A stretch of DNA of 64,000 nucleotides. It comes from Manihot esculenta. Lineage: Eukaryota > Streptophyta > Magnoliopsida > Malpighiales > Euphorbiaceae. Below, piece by piece: positions 11,330 to 22,847 of the stretch (its first letter is position 1; each line of letters opens with the position of its first letter). The stretch lies in contig NC_035167.2 of the NCBI RefSeq assembly GCF_001659605.2, positions 7,725,531 through 7,789,530 of the forward strand. Direction: 5' to 3'. The notes under the pieces were generated by a model. The model saw nothing but the letters and a program-made list of their open reading frames with translations, did no database searches and was not told the origin of the DNA. The position numbers were made by a program, and so were the translations under genes.

Positions 11330-13552
11330 TGTAATACCCGGCTAGAGTCCGGCATCAGAATTCTACTTTTCGATGGAGTTTCGGATGTCGGAAGGCTCTA
11401 GAAGGGTGAGAGTGATGTTTTTCTAATATGTTTTGGTATGTTTTATAGTGTTAATGCATAAGGAAATGAGTTTTGTGAATGAAATGAACCAAGGCAGAAA
11501 AGCCAGGTTCGGCCGCCGAAGTTGAGGTTCGGCCGCCGAACATGCATGCTTTCGGTTTCACGTGTGGCCGCCGAAGGTGGTCTGGCCAGCCACCTATAAA
11601 TGGCCCTCAGTCGGTTGAAGCGGTAAGAGCACCGTTTCTTTTGTCTTCTAAGGTGAGACCCTGTCCTTTGTGAGTGTTCTTTCATGTTTTTATCCAATCA
11701 TGCAAACATTTGATTAGTTTTGATGGTATTTTGAAGGTTTTAAGCTAAAAACTTAAAGTTGTGAAGTTTGGAGAGTTTGAAGGAGAGTTGCTCCAAAACT
11801 CCACGTGAGGATCGTTCATCTTTTTGGTTTCAAGAGGTAAGTGAAGATCCTGAACTTGTTTTTATGTTTTCTGAAGGTTTTATGGGGTTTGTGGAGAGAG
11901 TTGCATGAATAGGGTAAAAAGAGAGGTTTTGATGCTTTTGTGTATAAAGCTTGTTTCCGTGTTGTTTGTGTTGTGTGTTTGGGGTTTTTAGCTAGTTTTT
12001 TACCCCTTTGAGCATATACATGAGTGTATGCAAGTTGAGGATAGAGGTGGTTGCGTGTGAGAGGAGTTTTGGGCATTTGGCGAGAGGCAGGGCAAGTTTC
12101 TGCCCTGCTGATGAACTCAGGTTCGGCAGCCGAAAGAACATTCGGCCGCCGAACCTCTGAGGTAGTGAGAGGAGGTGGCTTCGGCTGCCCAAACTTGCCC
12201 CTGAGCTTTTGGACTTTCGGCTCTGGAGGGAAGTTCGGCCGCCGAAGGTGCCGCCGAAGGTTAGAGACTTTCGTCTCTGGAGTGCCTTTCAGCCTCCGAA
12301 ACTTGCCCCCGAAAGGATTCGGCAGCCGAAAGTGGAAGTTTGGCCGCCGAAGGTGCTTGAGTTTCGTCTCTGGAGAGGACTTTCGGCCGCCGAACCTGCC
12401 GCCGAAAGTGTCCTGTCCAGCTTTCCTTTGCATACTTTGCATGGATGTTAGCATGAGTTTAAGGGGATTCTTGGGGAATTTCATAGAGTTGTTCATAAGC
12501 TAGTTTGGTCCCTCATTTGAGTCCATCTGTATAGTTACAGACCAGAGGAACCAGAGAGAGCAGCAGTGAGTACTGCTCCAGAGTGTTCAGAGCCTGCAGA
12601 TTCAGTCAGTCCAGATAGCCAGAGGTGAGTGGAACTAAACTGAATACTTTTAATTGAGATATAAATTGCTTTCAGCATAGTTCATGCATCATGAGTATAC
12701 AGCAGGTTGTTTGCATTAGCGTACACGAATATGTTGCATTGCATAGTTATTTGATGATGTGAGTGAATGCTGAATGATCCAATAGTCTCAGACAGGAAGT
12801 CCATGAGCCTTTGACTACGCCCTGGCAGTTATAGTAAAGACCAGGAGCCTTTGACTACGCCCTGGCAATGGTAAGTACAGAGGTGTTATATACACATATA
12901 CATATATGACAGGAAGACCAGGTGCTCGATTCTACGCCCTGGCACAGAGTTACTGGGACTATGTGGTGACAGGTTTACTCTTGATGTGATTTGTCTGTGT
13001 TATGACGCATTCCATAAGATCATATTTTAATGAGATGTTTTCCTGTTCTACTCACTGGGCTATAGAGCTCATCCCACTCCCTTAACCCCAGTTTTGCAGG
13101 TTCAGTGTACAGTATAGAAAGGAGAGCAGCAGAAGGCCAAAAAAGTAAAGAGTAAAGAGACTTGTAATAGCTTAGAATGGACATGTAATATGGAAAAGAT
13201 GTAATAGTTGTGTATACAGGTAGAGATGTGCTTGACTTAGTGATGTTGTTCATAACATGATCTGTATATGTATATCTGTTTTACTGTATGTGAAAAACTA
13301 GGCTTAACAGGTATGAGTTAACCCAGCTAGAGCAAGCTCTAGTCAGGGGTACAGAGTACAGAGTACAGAGATAGTGCATGCACAGGTTAAGCCTTAGTTC
13401 AGAGCAAAGAGTTTTTATTTTCACAGAAAATATATGATCATGTATGAGTTTTACAGGTACACAGAGAGTATAGCAGGCTTGCTACGGGTTTTGGCGGCCT
13501 TAAGCCGACCTGAATCCTAGCGCCGGTGACGGTCCATTTTGGGGTCGTTACA
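11330..13552 (+). repeat. 3' LTR of element B
   Basis: This 2223-bp LTR runs from TGTAATACCCGG to GGGGTCGTTACA. It holds GCC-box-like palindromes in two blocks (11510-11575 and 12120-12410), a TATA box between them, donor-like AGAGGTAAGTG near 11834 and AGAGGTGAGTG near 12621, a short tandem repeat near 12792-12945 and the conserved acceptor-like CCCAGTTTTGCAG near 13090. Confidence 0.85.
11595..11600 (+). promoter_or_regulatory. TATA box in the LTR of element B
   Basis: CCTATAAATGG follows GGCCAGCCA, the context shared by the other LTR promoters in the window. Confidence 0.55.
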
Positions 13553-14179
13553 CCGAAGGTGGGTGAGTTTCGGATCTGTCTGGCACTTTCGGCCGCCGAA
13601 GGTGCCGCTGAAGGTGCATGACTTTCGGCTCTGGAGGGACTTTCGGCCGCCGAACCTGCCGCCGAAGGTGCCCTGTTCAGCCTTCCTTTGCATGATTTCC
13701 ATGATTATTTTATAATATTTTAGTGGGTTTTTGGGGGATTGTTTAGAATCATATTAGTATATGTTTGGTCCCTCATTTGAGTCCACCTGTGTAGGTTCGG
13801 ACCCGAGGAACCGGGGACCCCAGCAGTGAGTTAGCTGCTTCAGTGTCAGCCTGAGGTGATTAGAACTAAACTATGATTTTAAATCAATGAAATTCTTCAG
13901 CATGATCATGCATCACGAATGCCATGTTATGAAATAGGTTGTTTGCATTAGAATTCACGAATATATTGCATTGCATAATGTGATGTTGATGTGGATGGGT
14001 ATTGGATGATCCATAGCCCTCGATGTGATAAGAGACGATATGATATGTATGTTACAGTGTGAAAGTCTAGTGGGACCCATTCTACGTTCGCTGGCACTAT
14101 GTAAGAGAAAGACTAGGACCCATTCTACATTCTGGCACAGTTGGACTGTAGAGGCTATTGGTGACAATTCCATCCTTGA
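13553..14179 (+). repeat. LTR fragment X, internal piece of a chromovirus LTR
   Basis: This stretch matches the interior of element C's LTR: palindromes, GGTCCCTCATTTGAGTCC, the GGACCCGAGGAACC hairpin, and two copies of the tandem unit, ending at CCATCCTTGATG. Both ends are cut, on the left by B's LTR and on the right by C's LTR. It looks like the target of B; its continuation is not found to the right of C. Confidence 0.75.
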
Positions 14180-14484
14180 TGTAATACCCGGCTAGACTCC
14201 GGTATCGGAATTCCTACCATCCGGTGGAATCTCGGATGTCGGAAACCTCTAGAAGGGTAAAATCATGTTTTCATAAAATGTTTTAATGTGTTTTATGATT
14301 TTAAGCAAGAAAGGAATTGAGTTTTGAATGAAATAGACTATGGAGGCATTTCCAGGTTCGGCCGCCGAACATTGGATAGTTTAGGGGCACAAGTTAGGCT
14401 TTCGAAAGTGGCAAAGGTTCGGCCGCCGAACTTGCATGAGCTTTAGAGGCACTTTAGGCTGCCGAAAGGTGGTCTGGCAGCCCC

Positions 14485-14490
14485 TATAAA
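14485..14490 (+). promoter_or_regulatory. TATA box, 5' LTR of element C
   Basis: CCCCTATAAAAGGGC lies between the two palindrome blocks. The 3' LTR has the same box at 41906. Confidence 0.6.
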
Positions 14491-15664
14491 AGGGCTCCAT
14501 GGCCGAAACGGGCGAGTTTTCTCCACATTTTCGGCCAACGGTGAGTCCATGCCCTCCCATGGTCGTTTTTGATGTTTTTGCTTCCAATCTTTCAAGTTTT
14601 GACAAGTGTTACTTGGTTTTTGAAGATTTGTGAACTTTGAGCAAGTTTTGGAGCTTGGAGACCAAGGAGTTGAGATCTCCCCCATCTCTAAGTTAGGATC
14701 GTTTCTGCTCTAGATCTTTAAGAGGTAAGCTTCGATCCTGCCATTCTAGTATGTTTTAAACAAGTTTTATGAGTTTGGTGGGGTAGAAATGCATGTTTAG
14801 GTTATTTTTGAGTTTATGGGTTTATATTGAGTTTTTTAGCAATGTATGATGTTTATGTATGTTTGATGTGTTGTAATTGGGGTTTAGGATAGTTTGAGAC
14901 CCCTTTAGGCTTGTTGGCTTGAGTTTGCTTGTTGTAGAATAGGTAAATGCATATTTGAATGAGTTGGGAGGTGTTTATGCATGTGGATGGCTGAGTTTCT
15001 GCCCTTTGGAAGAACTCAGGTTCGGCAGCCGAAGGCTCTTTCGGCCGCCGAACCTACCTGTGGTAGCATGAATCGGTTGCCGAACCCTGCCCCCGAAAGT
15101 GGACTTTCGGCTCTGGAAAGGAGTTTCGACCGCCGAAGGTGCCGCCGAACATGCATGAGTTTCGTCTCTGGAGGGAACCTTCGGCCGCCGAAAGTGCCGC
15201 TGAAGGTGCATGACTTTCGGCTCTAGAGGGCCTTTCGGCCGCCGAACCTGCCGCCGAAAGTGCCCTATCCAGCCTTCCTTTGCATGATTTATGTGATTGT
15301 TTTAAGGTGTTTTAGGGGGTTTTTGGGGGAGTATTTTAGAGTCATGTTCTTGGATGTTTGGTCCCTCATTTGAGTCCACCTGTGTAGGTTCGGACCCGAG
15401 GAACCGAGGACCCCAGCAGTGAGTCAGCTGCTTCAGTGTCTGGTCAGAGCTAGCCAGAGGTGAGTAGAACAACTCTATATGTTTCAAAGTAAATACATCA
15501 GTTTTTTAGCATGTCCATGCATCACGAATGCCATGAAATATATTAGGTTGTTTGCATTAGAACTCACGAATATGTTGCATTGCATAATATGATGATGATG
15601 TGGATGAGTATTGAATGATCCTTTAGTCCTCGTATGGTTGATATGATGTTATATGGTATGGTAT

Positions 15665-15832
15665 GGAAGTCCAGGTCGAGGCCCATTCTATGCCCCTGGC
15701 ACTATGATAAGAGAAAGACCAGGTCGAGGCCCATTCTACGCCCCTGGCATTATAGGAATGTTATGTTATGTATGTTATGATAAGAGGAAGACCATGTCGA
15801 GGCCCATTCTACGCCCCTGGCACTATTGGATA
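15665..15832 (+). repeat. Three-unit minisatellite, 5' LTR of element C
   Basis: The unit runs from AAGACCAGGTCGAGGCCC to ATTCTACGCCCCTGGCA, with CCAGG and CCTGG ends able to pair, followed by an AT-rich spacer of variable length. The 3' LTR has four units. Confidence 0.8.
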
Positions 15833-16476
15833 TGTTGAGGACTATTGGTGACAAGACCATCCTTGATGTGAATTGTTTGTGCTGTGATGCATTTCATGAT
15901 ATCATATGTTTTAAATACAATGTTTTATTATTCTGCTCACTGAGCTCTAGTAGCTCACCCCACTCCCTTAATCCCCAGGTTTGCAGGTACAAGATAGACC
16001 AGGAGGTCAGCTAGAGTAAAGTCTTGGTCATGTAATAGCTAGTGATGGACATGATAAATGTTGAAATGTAATGTTTAGTACAGTAATGTAATGAGTAGTG
16101 TTAAACATTTATGTAATGTAATGGTATTATTGAGGATAGAATTGTGCTTGACCCTAGTATGTTGTTAATCCCCTTTGAGTACATGATTCTAATGATGTTT
16201 ATGTAAACCAAACTTAATATATGTTATGTTACCCCATTGGAGCATTGTTGAGGACTCCAGTGTGGGGTTGATGATTATGTATGTGATAGTGCATGCACAG
16301 GTTGAGTTTGGTCAATGAATGAAAAGAAAAGTTCAAAATTTTTATGTATGTGTTAATCATGAATGGGATTAAACAGGTTTACAGGATGAATGTTTGGCTT
16401 GCTACGGGTCCCGGCGGCCTTAAGCCGATCTGGATCCTAGCGTCGGTAGCGGTCCAATTTCCGGGTCGTTACAGAT

Positions 16477-16489
16477 TAGTATTAGAGCC
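16477..16489 (+). other. Degenerate primer-binding site of element C (initiator-Met tRNA)
   Basis: TAGTATTAGAGCC lies 3 nt after the LTR and matches the usual TGGTATCAGAGCC except for one G-to-A and one C-to-T change. Both are the transitions expected from cytosine deamination. Confidence 0.75.
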
Positions 16490-16730
16490 AGGTTCATATG
16501 GTCGGACCTAGAGTGTCGGGCTCATATGTGTTCTAGAAGGTCAAGCACAATAGGAAAAATCATGTCCACTAGGATAGGATGTAGAGTCCTGTCTTGAATA
16601 ATGATGTGAAATGCCATGATTATATACATGTGCATTAAATGATATGCTATGTATGTGATGTATGTGATGTGGGTTCATGTGTTTGCACATGAACCATTTG
16701 ATGTTAATGTTTATGTGATGTGTGCTGTTT

Positions 16731-16735
16731 TTCAG
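16731..16735 (+). promoter_or_regulatory. Splice-acceptor-like site before gag (element C)
   Basis: CTGTTTTTCAG stands 8 nt before the gag ATG, as in the other chromoviruses of the window. Confidence 0.45.
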
Positions 16736-16743
16736 TAAGCAAG

Positions 16744-19700
16744 ATGAGAGGAACTCGTCGATCTGCACGATTGACTGAAGTACCACCCCAGGACGAGGGC
16801 ACTGATGCCCGTCCTCCAGCATTGCCTAGGGCAATGTCCTGCAGGTCTAGCAGGGAGAGAACATCAAGGGACCCTAGAAGGTCTTTTGATGTGAGCAGAA
16901 GAGGAACTGTGCAAGGTGGAATGTCGGAAGATGTGGGGAATGAAATGAATGTGGATCAGAGGAGGGATGGCAGTCTAGGAGTGAGTTTGTCTGAAGAGGG
17001 CATGGGAGAGTCCCAAGGAGGCACTCAGGCCTCGGGATTTGTTCAGCCATCCTATTACCCACCCTTTTCGCAGAACCCCGGGTATTCGATGGGAGGTACA
17101 TCGGATTACCCCAGCTTTAACCCTTATCACTCTCACATGCCATACCCACCTTTTTACCCATCATACTCACAATACCCTATGTACCCACCCCCATCTTTCT
17201 ACCCAGGTCCAGCAAACCCTACCCCGGGGGATGCTGCACCTCCTCCACCACCAGCAGAACCTACTGTCCCAGAAACCCAAGTACCAAAACCTAGCTCATC
17301 TGAAGGGAGCAAGGTCAAGATGACTGATTACATGAAGCTGGGTGCTCCCCAGTTTGAAACAGGTGATGACCCGTTTGTGTATCTTGAGAGGGTCAAAACG
17401 ATTACAGATGAGTTAGGGGCTGATGACAGTAGAGCCATTCAGATGGCTGGGTTCACACTAAAGTGTAAGAAGGCCCGAGAGTGGTTTAAAAATTATGTGA
17501 GCCCGAGGGTGGACAGTCTTTCATGAGAGGAGTTTGCTAATGATTTTGCTGGATGGGCCTTCCTTGACAGTTCAAGAGAGTTGAAGATGATTGAATTTGA
17601 GCAGTTGAGGCAGACGGAGGAAATGGGTGTAGAGGAGTTCACAGACAGGTTCTTGGAGTTGTTGCCGTTTGCAGGGCATACCCTTGATACATATCAGAAG
17701 AAGGCTAGGAGGTATATCATGAAGCTTCATTCCAGGTATTCCTCCTTGATCCAGTCAGCAGATAGGGAGAGCTTCCATGCCATAGTGGATATGGCCCGAA
17801 AAATGGAGGCTAGTGCCATCATTCAGGGGACAGTCAAGCAGTCAGTGGCACAACCTTCTGGTTCCAAGACCCCAGGTGGGGGAAGGTTAGACCCTTCTTC
17901 TCTGAGTGCAGCAGCTTCAGGTAGTAAAAGGTGGGGTAAGGCCAAGTCTAAGAAGAACAAGTTCTGGAACAAGATCAAGTTAGGTCTGGGATTAGGAAGT
18001 GGCTCGAGCTCAGGTGTAGATAATGCAGTATGTATGAAGTGTGGGAAGCCGCACAAAGGAGTATGTCGATTTGGGACGACAGCCTGCTTCAGATGTGGGC
18101 AGGAGGGACACATGGCACGGGAGTGTCCCAGAGCAGCTTATGTAACTCAGTCTCAACAGACAGCTTCTAGTAGTGTGGCTCAGCCAGCAGCTCCAGCCGC
18201 GACTCAGACTAGTGGCAGAGGCAGAGGGAGAGGGGCAGCCTCTTCTTCAGCGGGTTTCAGGGGTGAGGGTCCGTTAGCTCCAGCACGGATCTTCACGATG
18301 ACTCAGCAGGAGGCAAATGCATCAAACACAGTGGTGTCAGGTAATCTCATCATTGGTTGTTCTGATGTTTATGCCTTAATGGACCCTGGTGCATCTCATT
18401 CTTTCATTGCTCCGAGGGCCGTCGAGAGGTTGGGGTTGATGGTCTCTAGGTTAGAGTGCCCCCTATGGGTCAGTGGACTTAAGTATGACCCGTCAGTGGC
18501 AGAGTCAGTCTGCCAGTGTAGTCCAGTTTTTGTTAAGGGAAGATGCCTTTCTGCCGACCTTGTGGTTCTAGATTTGACAGATTTTGACGTCATTCTAGGG
18601 ATAGATTGGCTATCTACCCATGGTGCTACCTTGGATTGCAAAGACAAGGTAGTTAGATTCAGATGTCAGGATGGGTCAGAGGTTGTCTTCAGAGGAGATA
18701 GGAGGGGTACACCTAGAGGTTTGATATCAGCCCTACAGGCTCGTAGGCTACTCAGGAGGGATTGTCAGGGTTTTCTAGCTCATATGAGAGAGCTGGATAG
18801 TCATGTCAGAGAGCCCGCCTCAGTGCTTGTGGTCAGTGAGTTTTTAGATGTTTTCCCAGACAAGCTGCCAGGTTTACCACCTGCTAGGGAGATAGAGTTT
18901 GAAATTGAATTGATGCCTGGAACGAGACCGATCTCTATCCCTCCCTACAGGATGGCTCCAGCAGAATTGAAGGAGCTTAAGGAGCAATTGCAAGAGTTGG
19001 TAGATAAGGGCTTCATCCGACCGAGTACCTCACCTTGGGGTGCTCCAGTGCTGTTCGTGAAAAAGAAAGATGGATCCCTTAGACTTTGTATCGACTACAG
19101 GCAGTTGAACAAAGTCACTACCAAGAATAAGTACCCATTGCCAAGGATCGACGATCTATTCGACCAGCTAGCAGGAGCAAGTTGTTTCTCCAAGATAGAT
19201 CTGAGATCAGAGTACCATCAGTTGAGGATAAGAGAAGAGGATGTGCCGAAAACAGCATTCAGGACCAGATATGGGCACTATGAGTTCCTTGTGACGCCGT
19301 TCGGGTTGACCAATGCCCCTGCAGCATTCATGGATCTCATGAACCGAGTGTTTATCCAATACCTGGATCGCTTCGTTATTGTCTTCATAGATGATATCTT
19401 AGTGTATTCCAAGAATGCAGAGGAGCATGCCCATCATCTGAGGTTAGTTCTGCAGACCTTGAGGGAACATGGCTTGTATGCCAAGTTCTCCAAGTGTGAA
19501 TTCTGGTTGAGGAGCATTTCATTCTTGGGGCATGTGGTGTCAGAAAATGGAATAGAGGTAGACCCCAAGAAGGTGGAAGCCGTAGCTAACTGGCCTAGAC
19601 CCACTACAGTGACAGAGATCAAGAGCTTTTTGGGTTTGGCAGGTTACTACAAGAGGTTTGTTCAGGACTTCTCTAAGATTGCAGCTCCCATGACCAAATT

Positions 19701-20573
19701 GACTAAGAAGAACCAGAGGTTCATGTGGACCGACTAGTGTGAAGAGAGCTTTGAAGAGCTAAAGAAGAGGTTGACTTCAGCACCAGTGTTAGCTCTGCCA
19801 ACTAGTAATGAGGACTTCACAGTCTACTGCGATGCGTCCCGTGTGGGACTGGGTTGTGTTTTAATGCAGAATGAAAGGGTGATTGCTTATGCTTCTAGGC
19901 AGCTGAAGAAGCATGAGTTGAATTACCCTACGCATGATCTAGAAATGGCAACGGTGATCTTTGCACTCAAGATGTAGAGGCACTACCTTTATGGGGTAAA
20001 ATGTGAGATCTTCACAGATCATAAAAGCCTGCAGTACATCCTGAGTTAGAGAGAGCTGAATTTGAGGCAGAGGAGATGGGTAGAACTGCTTAATGACTAT
20101 GATTGCAAGATTCAGTACCATCCGGGTAAGGCGAATATTGTGGTAGACGCCTTAAGCCGGAAATCACTTGGCAGTTTGTCCCACATTTCAGCAGAGAGGA
20201 GACCAGTAGTGAGGGAGTTCTTCGAGCTCATCAATGAAGGTTTGCAGTTGGAGTTGTCTGGTACAGGTGCTTTGATAGCCCAGATGAGAGTAACACCTGT
20301 GTTTCTGGAGCAGGTGGCTCAGAAACAGCATGAGGACCCAGAGTTAGTGAAGATTGTCAGGACTGTTCAGTCAGGCAAGAATGAAGAGTTCAGATTTGAT
20401 AGTAAGGGGATCCTCCACTATAGGAATAGATTGTGTGTACCAGACGATGTAGGTCTGAAGGAAGACATTATGAGAGAGGCTCATAATGCCAGATAGAGCG
20501 TTCACCCCGGAGCCACCAAGATGTATCAAGATCTCAAGAGAGTGTATTGGTGGCCAGCTATGAAAAGAGAAGT
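16744..20573 (+). pseudogene. Gag-Pol of element C, first part, five nonsense codons
   Basis: The frame starts at [10 protein letters not shown] and stays in register to the D insertion, broken by TGA at 17524-17526 (a Trp codon elsewhere), TAG at 19735-19737 (Gln), TAG at 19975-19977 (Trp), TAG at 20047-20049 (Gln) and TAG at 20494-20496 (Tyr). Visible parts are the Arg-rich N-terminus, Pro/Tyr tract, gag core, CCHC knuckle ([15 protein letters not shown]), RGRGRG, protease DPGAS, reverse transcriptase FIDD, RNase H, and the start of integrase up to the zinc region. D inserted at GAAGT in integrase; the second part is at 40309-41461. Confidence 0.9.
20569..20573 (+). other. Target-site duplication GAAGT, left copy (element D)
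   Basis: GAAGT immediately precedes the LTR of D and recurs at 40304-40308 right after D. Removing D and one copy restores the reading register of element C's integrase. Confidence 0.95.
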
Positions 20574-20752
20574 TGTAATACCCGGCTAGACTCCGGTATC
20601 GGAATTCCTACCGTCCGGTGGAATCTCGAATGTCGGAAGCCTCTAGTAGGGTAGAAACCATGTTTTCAGGAAATGTTTTAATGTTTTTGATGATTTTAAG
20701 TAAAGAGGAAATGAGTTTTTGAATGAAAACACCCTTGGAGGAAGCTCAGGTT

Positions 20753-20912
20753 CGGCCGCCGAAACTCAAAGTTCGGCCGCCGAACATGCATGTGTTTCGG
20801 GTGAGCCTTAGGCCCCTGAAGGCATAAGTGAGGGAAGTCCAGGTTCGGCCGCCGAACCTCAAGTTCGGCCGCCGAACATGGCATGCATGCGGAGGCACTT
20901 TCGGCCCCCGAA
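20753..20912 (+). repeat. GCC-box-like palindrome array, block 1 (LTR of D)
   Basis: Four copies of TTCGGCCGCCGAA and one TTCGGCCCCCGAA lie within 160 bp just upstream of the TATA box. Each is a 5-bp inverted repeat (TTCGG/CCGAA) around a GC-rich centre and contains GCCGCC, the core bound by plant ERF factors. Confidence 0.85.
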
Positions 20913-20930
20913 CGTGGCCTGGCCAGCCAC

Positions 20931-20936
20931 TATAAA
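20931..20936 (+). promoter_or_regulatory. TATA box, 5' LTR of element D
   Basis: CCACTATAAAAGGGATCC lies 20 bp after palindrome block 1 and is the best promoter candidate. The 3' LTR has it at 38403. Confidence 0.65.
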
Positions 20937-21451
20937 AGGGATCCTTAGCCGAAAACGGGCGAGCTTTTCCCCATTTTCGGCCAAGGTGAGTCCTTCCGCC
21001 ATTCCTCACCATTCTTGAGTTCTTCCCTTCAAATCTTTCAGGTTTTTCACTAGTTTTCATCTTGTTTTGAAGATTTCCGAGTTTAAAGCAAGTTTTGGAG
21101 CTTTGAGGTTCAAGAACTCAAAATCTCCCACCTTCGAGTTTAGGACGTCTCTCTCTCGATCTTCAAGAGGTAAGAGCCGATCTTAAGCTCATTTTATGTT
21201 TAAAGTAAGTTTTATGCAAGATCTATGGGGTAGAATGCATGTTTAGCTCATAGTTAGGTTTTTGAGTTAATGTTATGTTTTGAGCATGTATGTTGGATTT
21301 GTGTTGTTGTTGTGTGTTGTAGTTGGGGTTTAAGTTAGTTTGAGACCCCTAGGAGCTTGTTTGCATGTTTTGGTTGAGCTAAATGCATGATTGGAGGTTT
21401 TGGAGGCAAATGTGCTTGAAGGAGCCAAGTTTCTGCCCTTTGGCAGAAACC

Positions 21452-21645
21452 AGGTTCGGCAGCCGAAGGAACTTTCGGCCGCCGAACATGGCTGGGGAGG
21501 CAGGCCTTTCGGCTGCCGAAGTTGCCCCCGAAAAGAGACTTTCGTCTCTGTCCGGGACTTTCGGCCGCCGAAGGTGCCGCCGAACCTGCCTGGGTTTCGG
21601 CTCTGGAGGGACTTTCGGCCGCCGAAGGTGCCGCCGAACCTGCCC
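21452..21645 (+). repeat. GCC-box-like palindrome array, block 2 (LTR of D)
   Basis: At least seven TTCGGCNGCCGAA-type sites or half-sites occur in about 190 bp, some 500 bp downstream of the TATA box. If the splice-like signals are real, this block would be intronic. Confidence 0.8.
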
Positions 21646-22042
21646 TGTTCAGCCTTCTTTTGCATGTTCTTGCATGGATGTTTTGAGATGTTTTAGGGGT
21701 TTTTGGGGGATGTTTTTAGAGTTATGTTATAGTATGTTGGTCCCTCATTTGAGTCCACCTGTGTAGGTTTGGACCCGAGGAACCGAGGACCCCAGCAGTG
21801 AGTTCAGCTGCTTCTGTGTCTGTCAGAGCTAGCCAGAGGTGAGTGGAATGACTCTTATGGTTTTAAATAAATAACTAAATCAGTTTTGAGCATGTTCATG
21901 CATCACGGATGCCATGTGATATTCTAGGATGCTTGCATTAGAAATCACGAATATGTTGCATTGCATAATATGTTGATGATGTGGATGAATGTTGAATGAT
22001 CCATTAGCCCTCATATGTTATGACATGATGATATGATATGGA

Positions 22043-22198
22043 AGTCCAGGTGTGGCCTGCACTACGCCCCTGGCACTATGTAAGAAAAAGACCGGATGTG
22101 GCTTGCACTACGCCCCCGGCATCATGGATTATGTATGTTATGTTATGTTATGTATAAGAGAAAGACCAGGTGTGGCCTGCACTACGCCCCTGGCATGA
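22043..22198 (+). repeat. Three-unit minisatellite, 5' LTR of element D
   Basis: The unit runs AGTCCAGGTGTGGCCTGC to ACTACGCCCCTGGCA, again with CCAGG and CCTGG ends but a different middle from that of C. The second unit reads CCGG and CCCCCGG, a paired change that keeps the stem. The 3' LTR repeats this at 39514-39668. Confidence 0.75.
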
Positions 22199-22834
22199 TT
22201 GGATTATGTAGAGGGCTAAATGGTGACAAGTTCACCCTTGATGTGATTAGTTGTGATGTGATGCATTTCATGTTATCATATGTTTTAAATGCTTTACTAT
22301 TCTGCTCACTGGGCTCTAGTAGCTCACCCCTCTCCCAATTTCCCCAGGTTTGCAGGTACGGGTTAGACAGAGAAGTCAAGAAGAGTAATGAAGTCTTATG
22401 TATGTAATAGTTAGAATGTGGACATGACAGATTGTATAATGATGTATAGATATGTAATGTAACGGTATTAAGGTTAGAAGTGTGCTTGACCATAGTATAT
22501 TGTAATCCCTTTTTGATATATGATCTTAATGTTTATTGATGTCTATGTTTAGCCAACTCAACACATGTTATGTCACCCATTGGGGGCTTTGATGAGATCC
22601 CGCTGAGGGGTCAAGTTTATGATTATGTATATGTTCAGTGCATGCACAGGTTGAGTTTGGTGAATGATAGAATGTATGAAAGAAAAGTTTTAAATTTTTA
22701 CGTATGATTGTTGATCATGTATGGGATTAAACAGGTTTACAGGTTGCATGTCAGGCTTGCTACGGGTCCCGGCGGCCTTAAGCCGATCTGGGTCCTAGCG
22801 CCGGTAGCGGTCCGATTTTCGGGTCGTTACAAAA

Positions 22835-22847
22835 TGGTATCAGAGCC
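22835..22847 (+). other. Primer-binding site of element D (initiator-Met tRNA)
   Basis: TGGTATCAGAGCC lies 3 nt after the LTR and is complementary to the 3' end of plant initiator-Met tRNA. Confidence 0.88.

Larger units (their letters stand above)
6274..13552 (+). mobile_element. Element B: Del/Tekay-type chromovirus with its 5' end split off by element A
   Basis: B begins here with the last 77 bp of its leader, followed by Gag-Pol (6351-11251), a polypurine tract (11317-11329) and a 3' LTR (11330-13552). There is no primer site between A's LTR and B's gag. The remaining leader aligns with element C's leader from about 16611 onward, so B's 5' LTR, primer site and first ~140 bp of leader should lie beyond A, outside the window. 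The right flank (13553) is the middle of another LTR. Confidence 0.8.
14180..16473 (+). repeat. 5' LTR of element C
   Basis: TGTAATACCCGG to GGGTCGTTACA, 2294 bp. A palindrome block lies upstream of the TATA box and another about 550-800 bp downstream. Donor-like AGAGGTAAGC (near 14730) and AGAGGTGAGTAG (near 15459), a three-unit minisatellite (15665-15832) and acceptor-like CCCCAGGTTTGCAG (near 15975) follow in the same order as in the other LTRs. Compared with the 3' LTR it lacks two palindrome units and one minisatellite unit. Confidence 0.88.
20574..22831 (+). repeat. 5' LTR of element D
   Basis: TGTAATACCCGG to GGGTCGTTACA, 2258 bp. In order: terminal block, palindrome block 1 (20753-20912), TATA box (20931), donor-like AAGGTGAGT (20986), acceptor-like GAGTTTAG (ending 21143) and donor AGAGGTAAGA (21170), palindrome block 2 (21452-21645), acceptor-like CTGTGTAG (ending near 21767), donor AGAGGTGAGTGG (21839), minisatellite (22043-22198), acceptor-like TTTCCCCAG (ending near 22348), and the terminal GGCCTTAAGCC hairpin. 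Confidence 0.92.

Noticed and set aside
1..13552. Tandem LTR-internal-LTR-internal-LTR array made by unequal crossing-over (A and B)
   Set aside because: The missing primer site, exact LTR edge in B's leader and strongly diverged LTRs fit nesting better. It can be settled only with sequence to the left.
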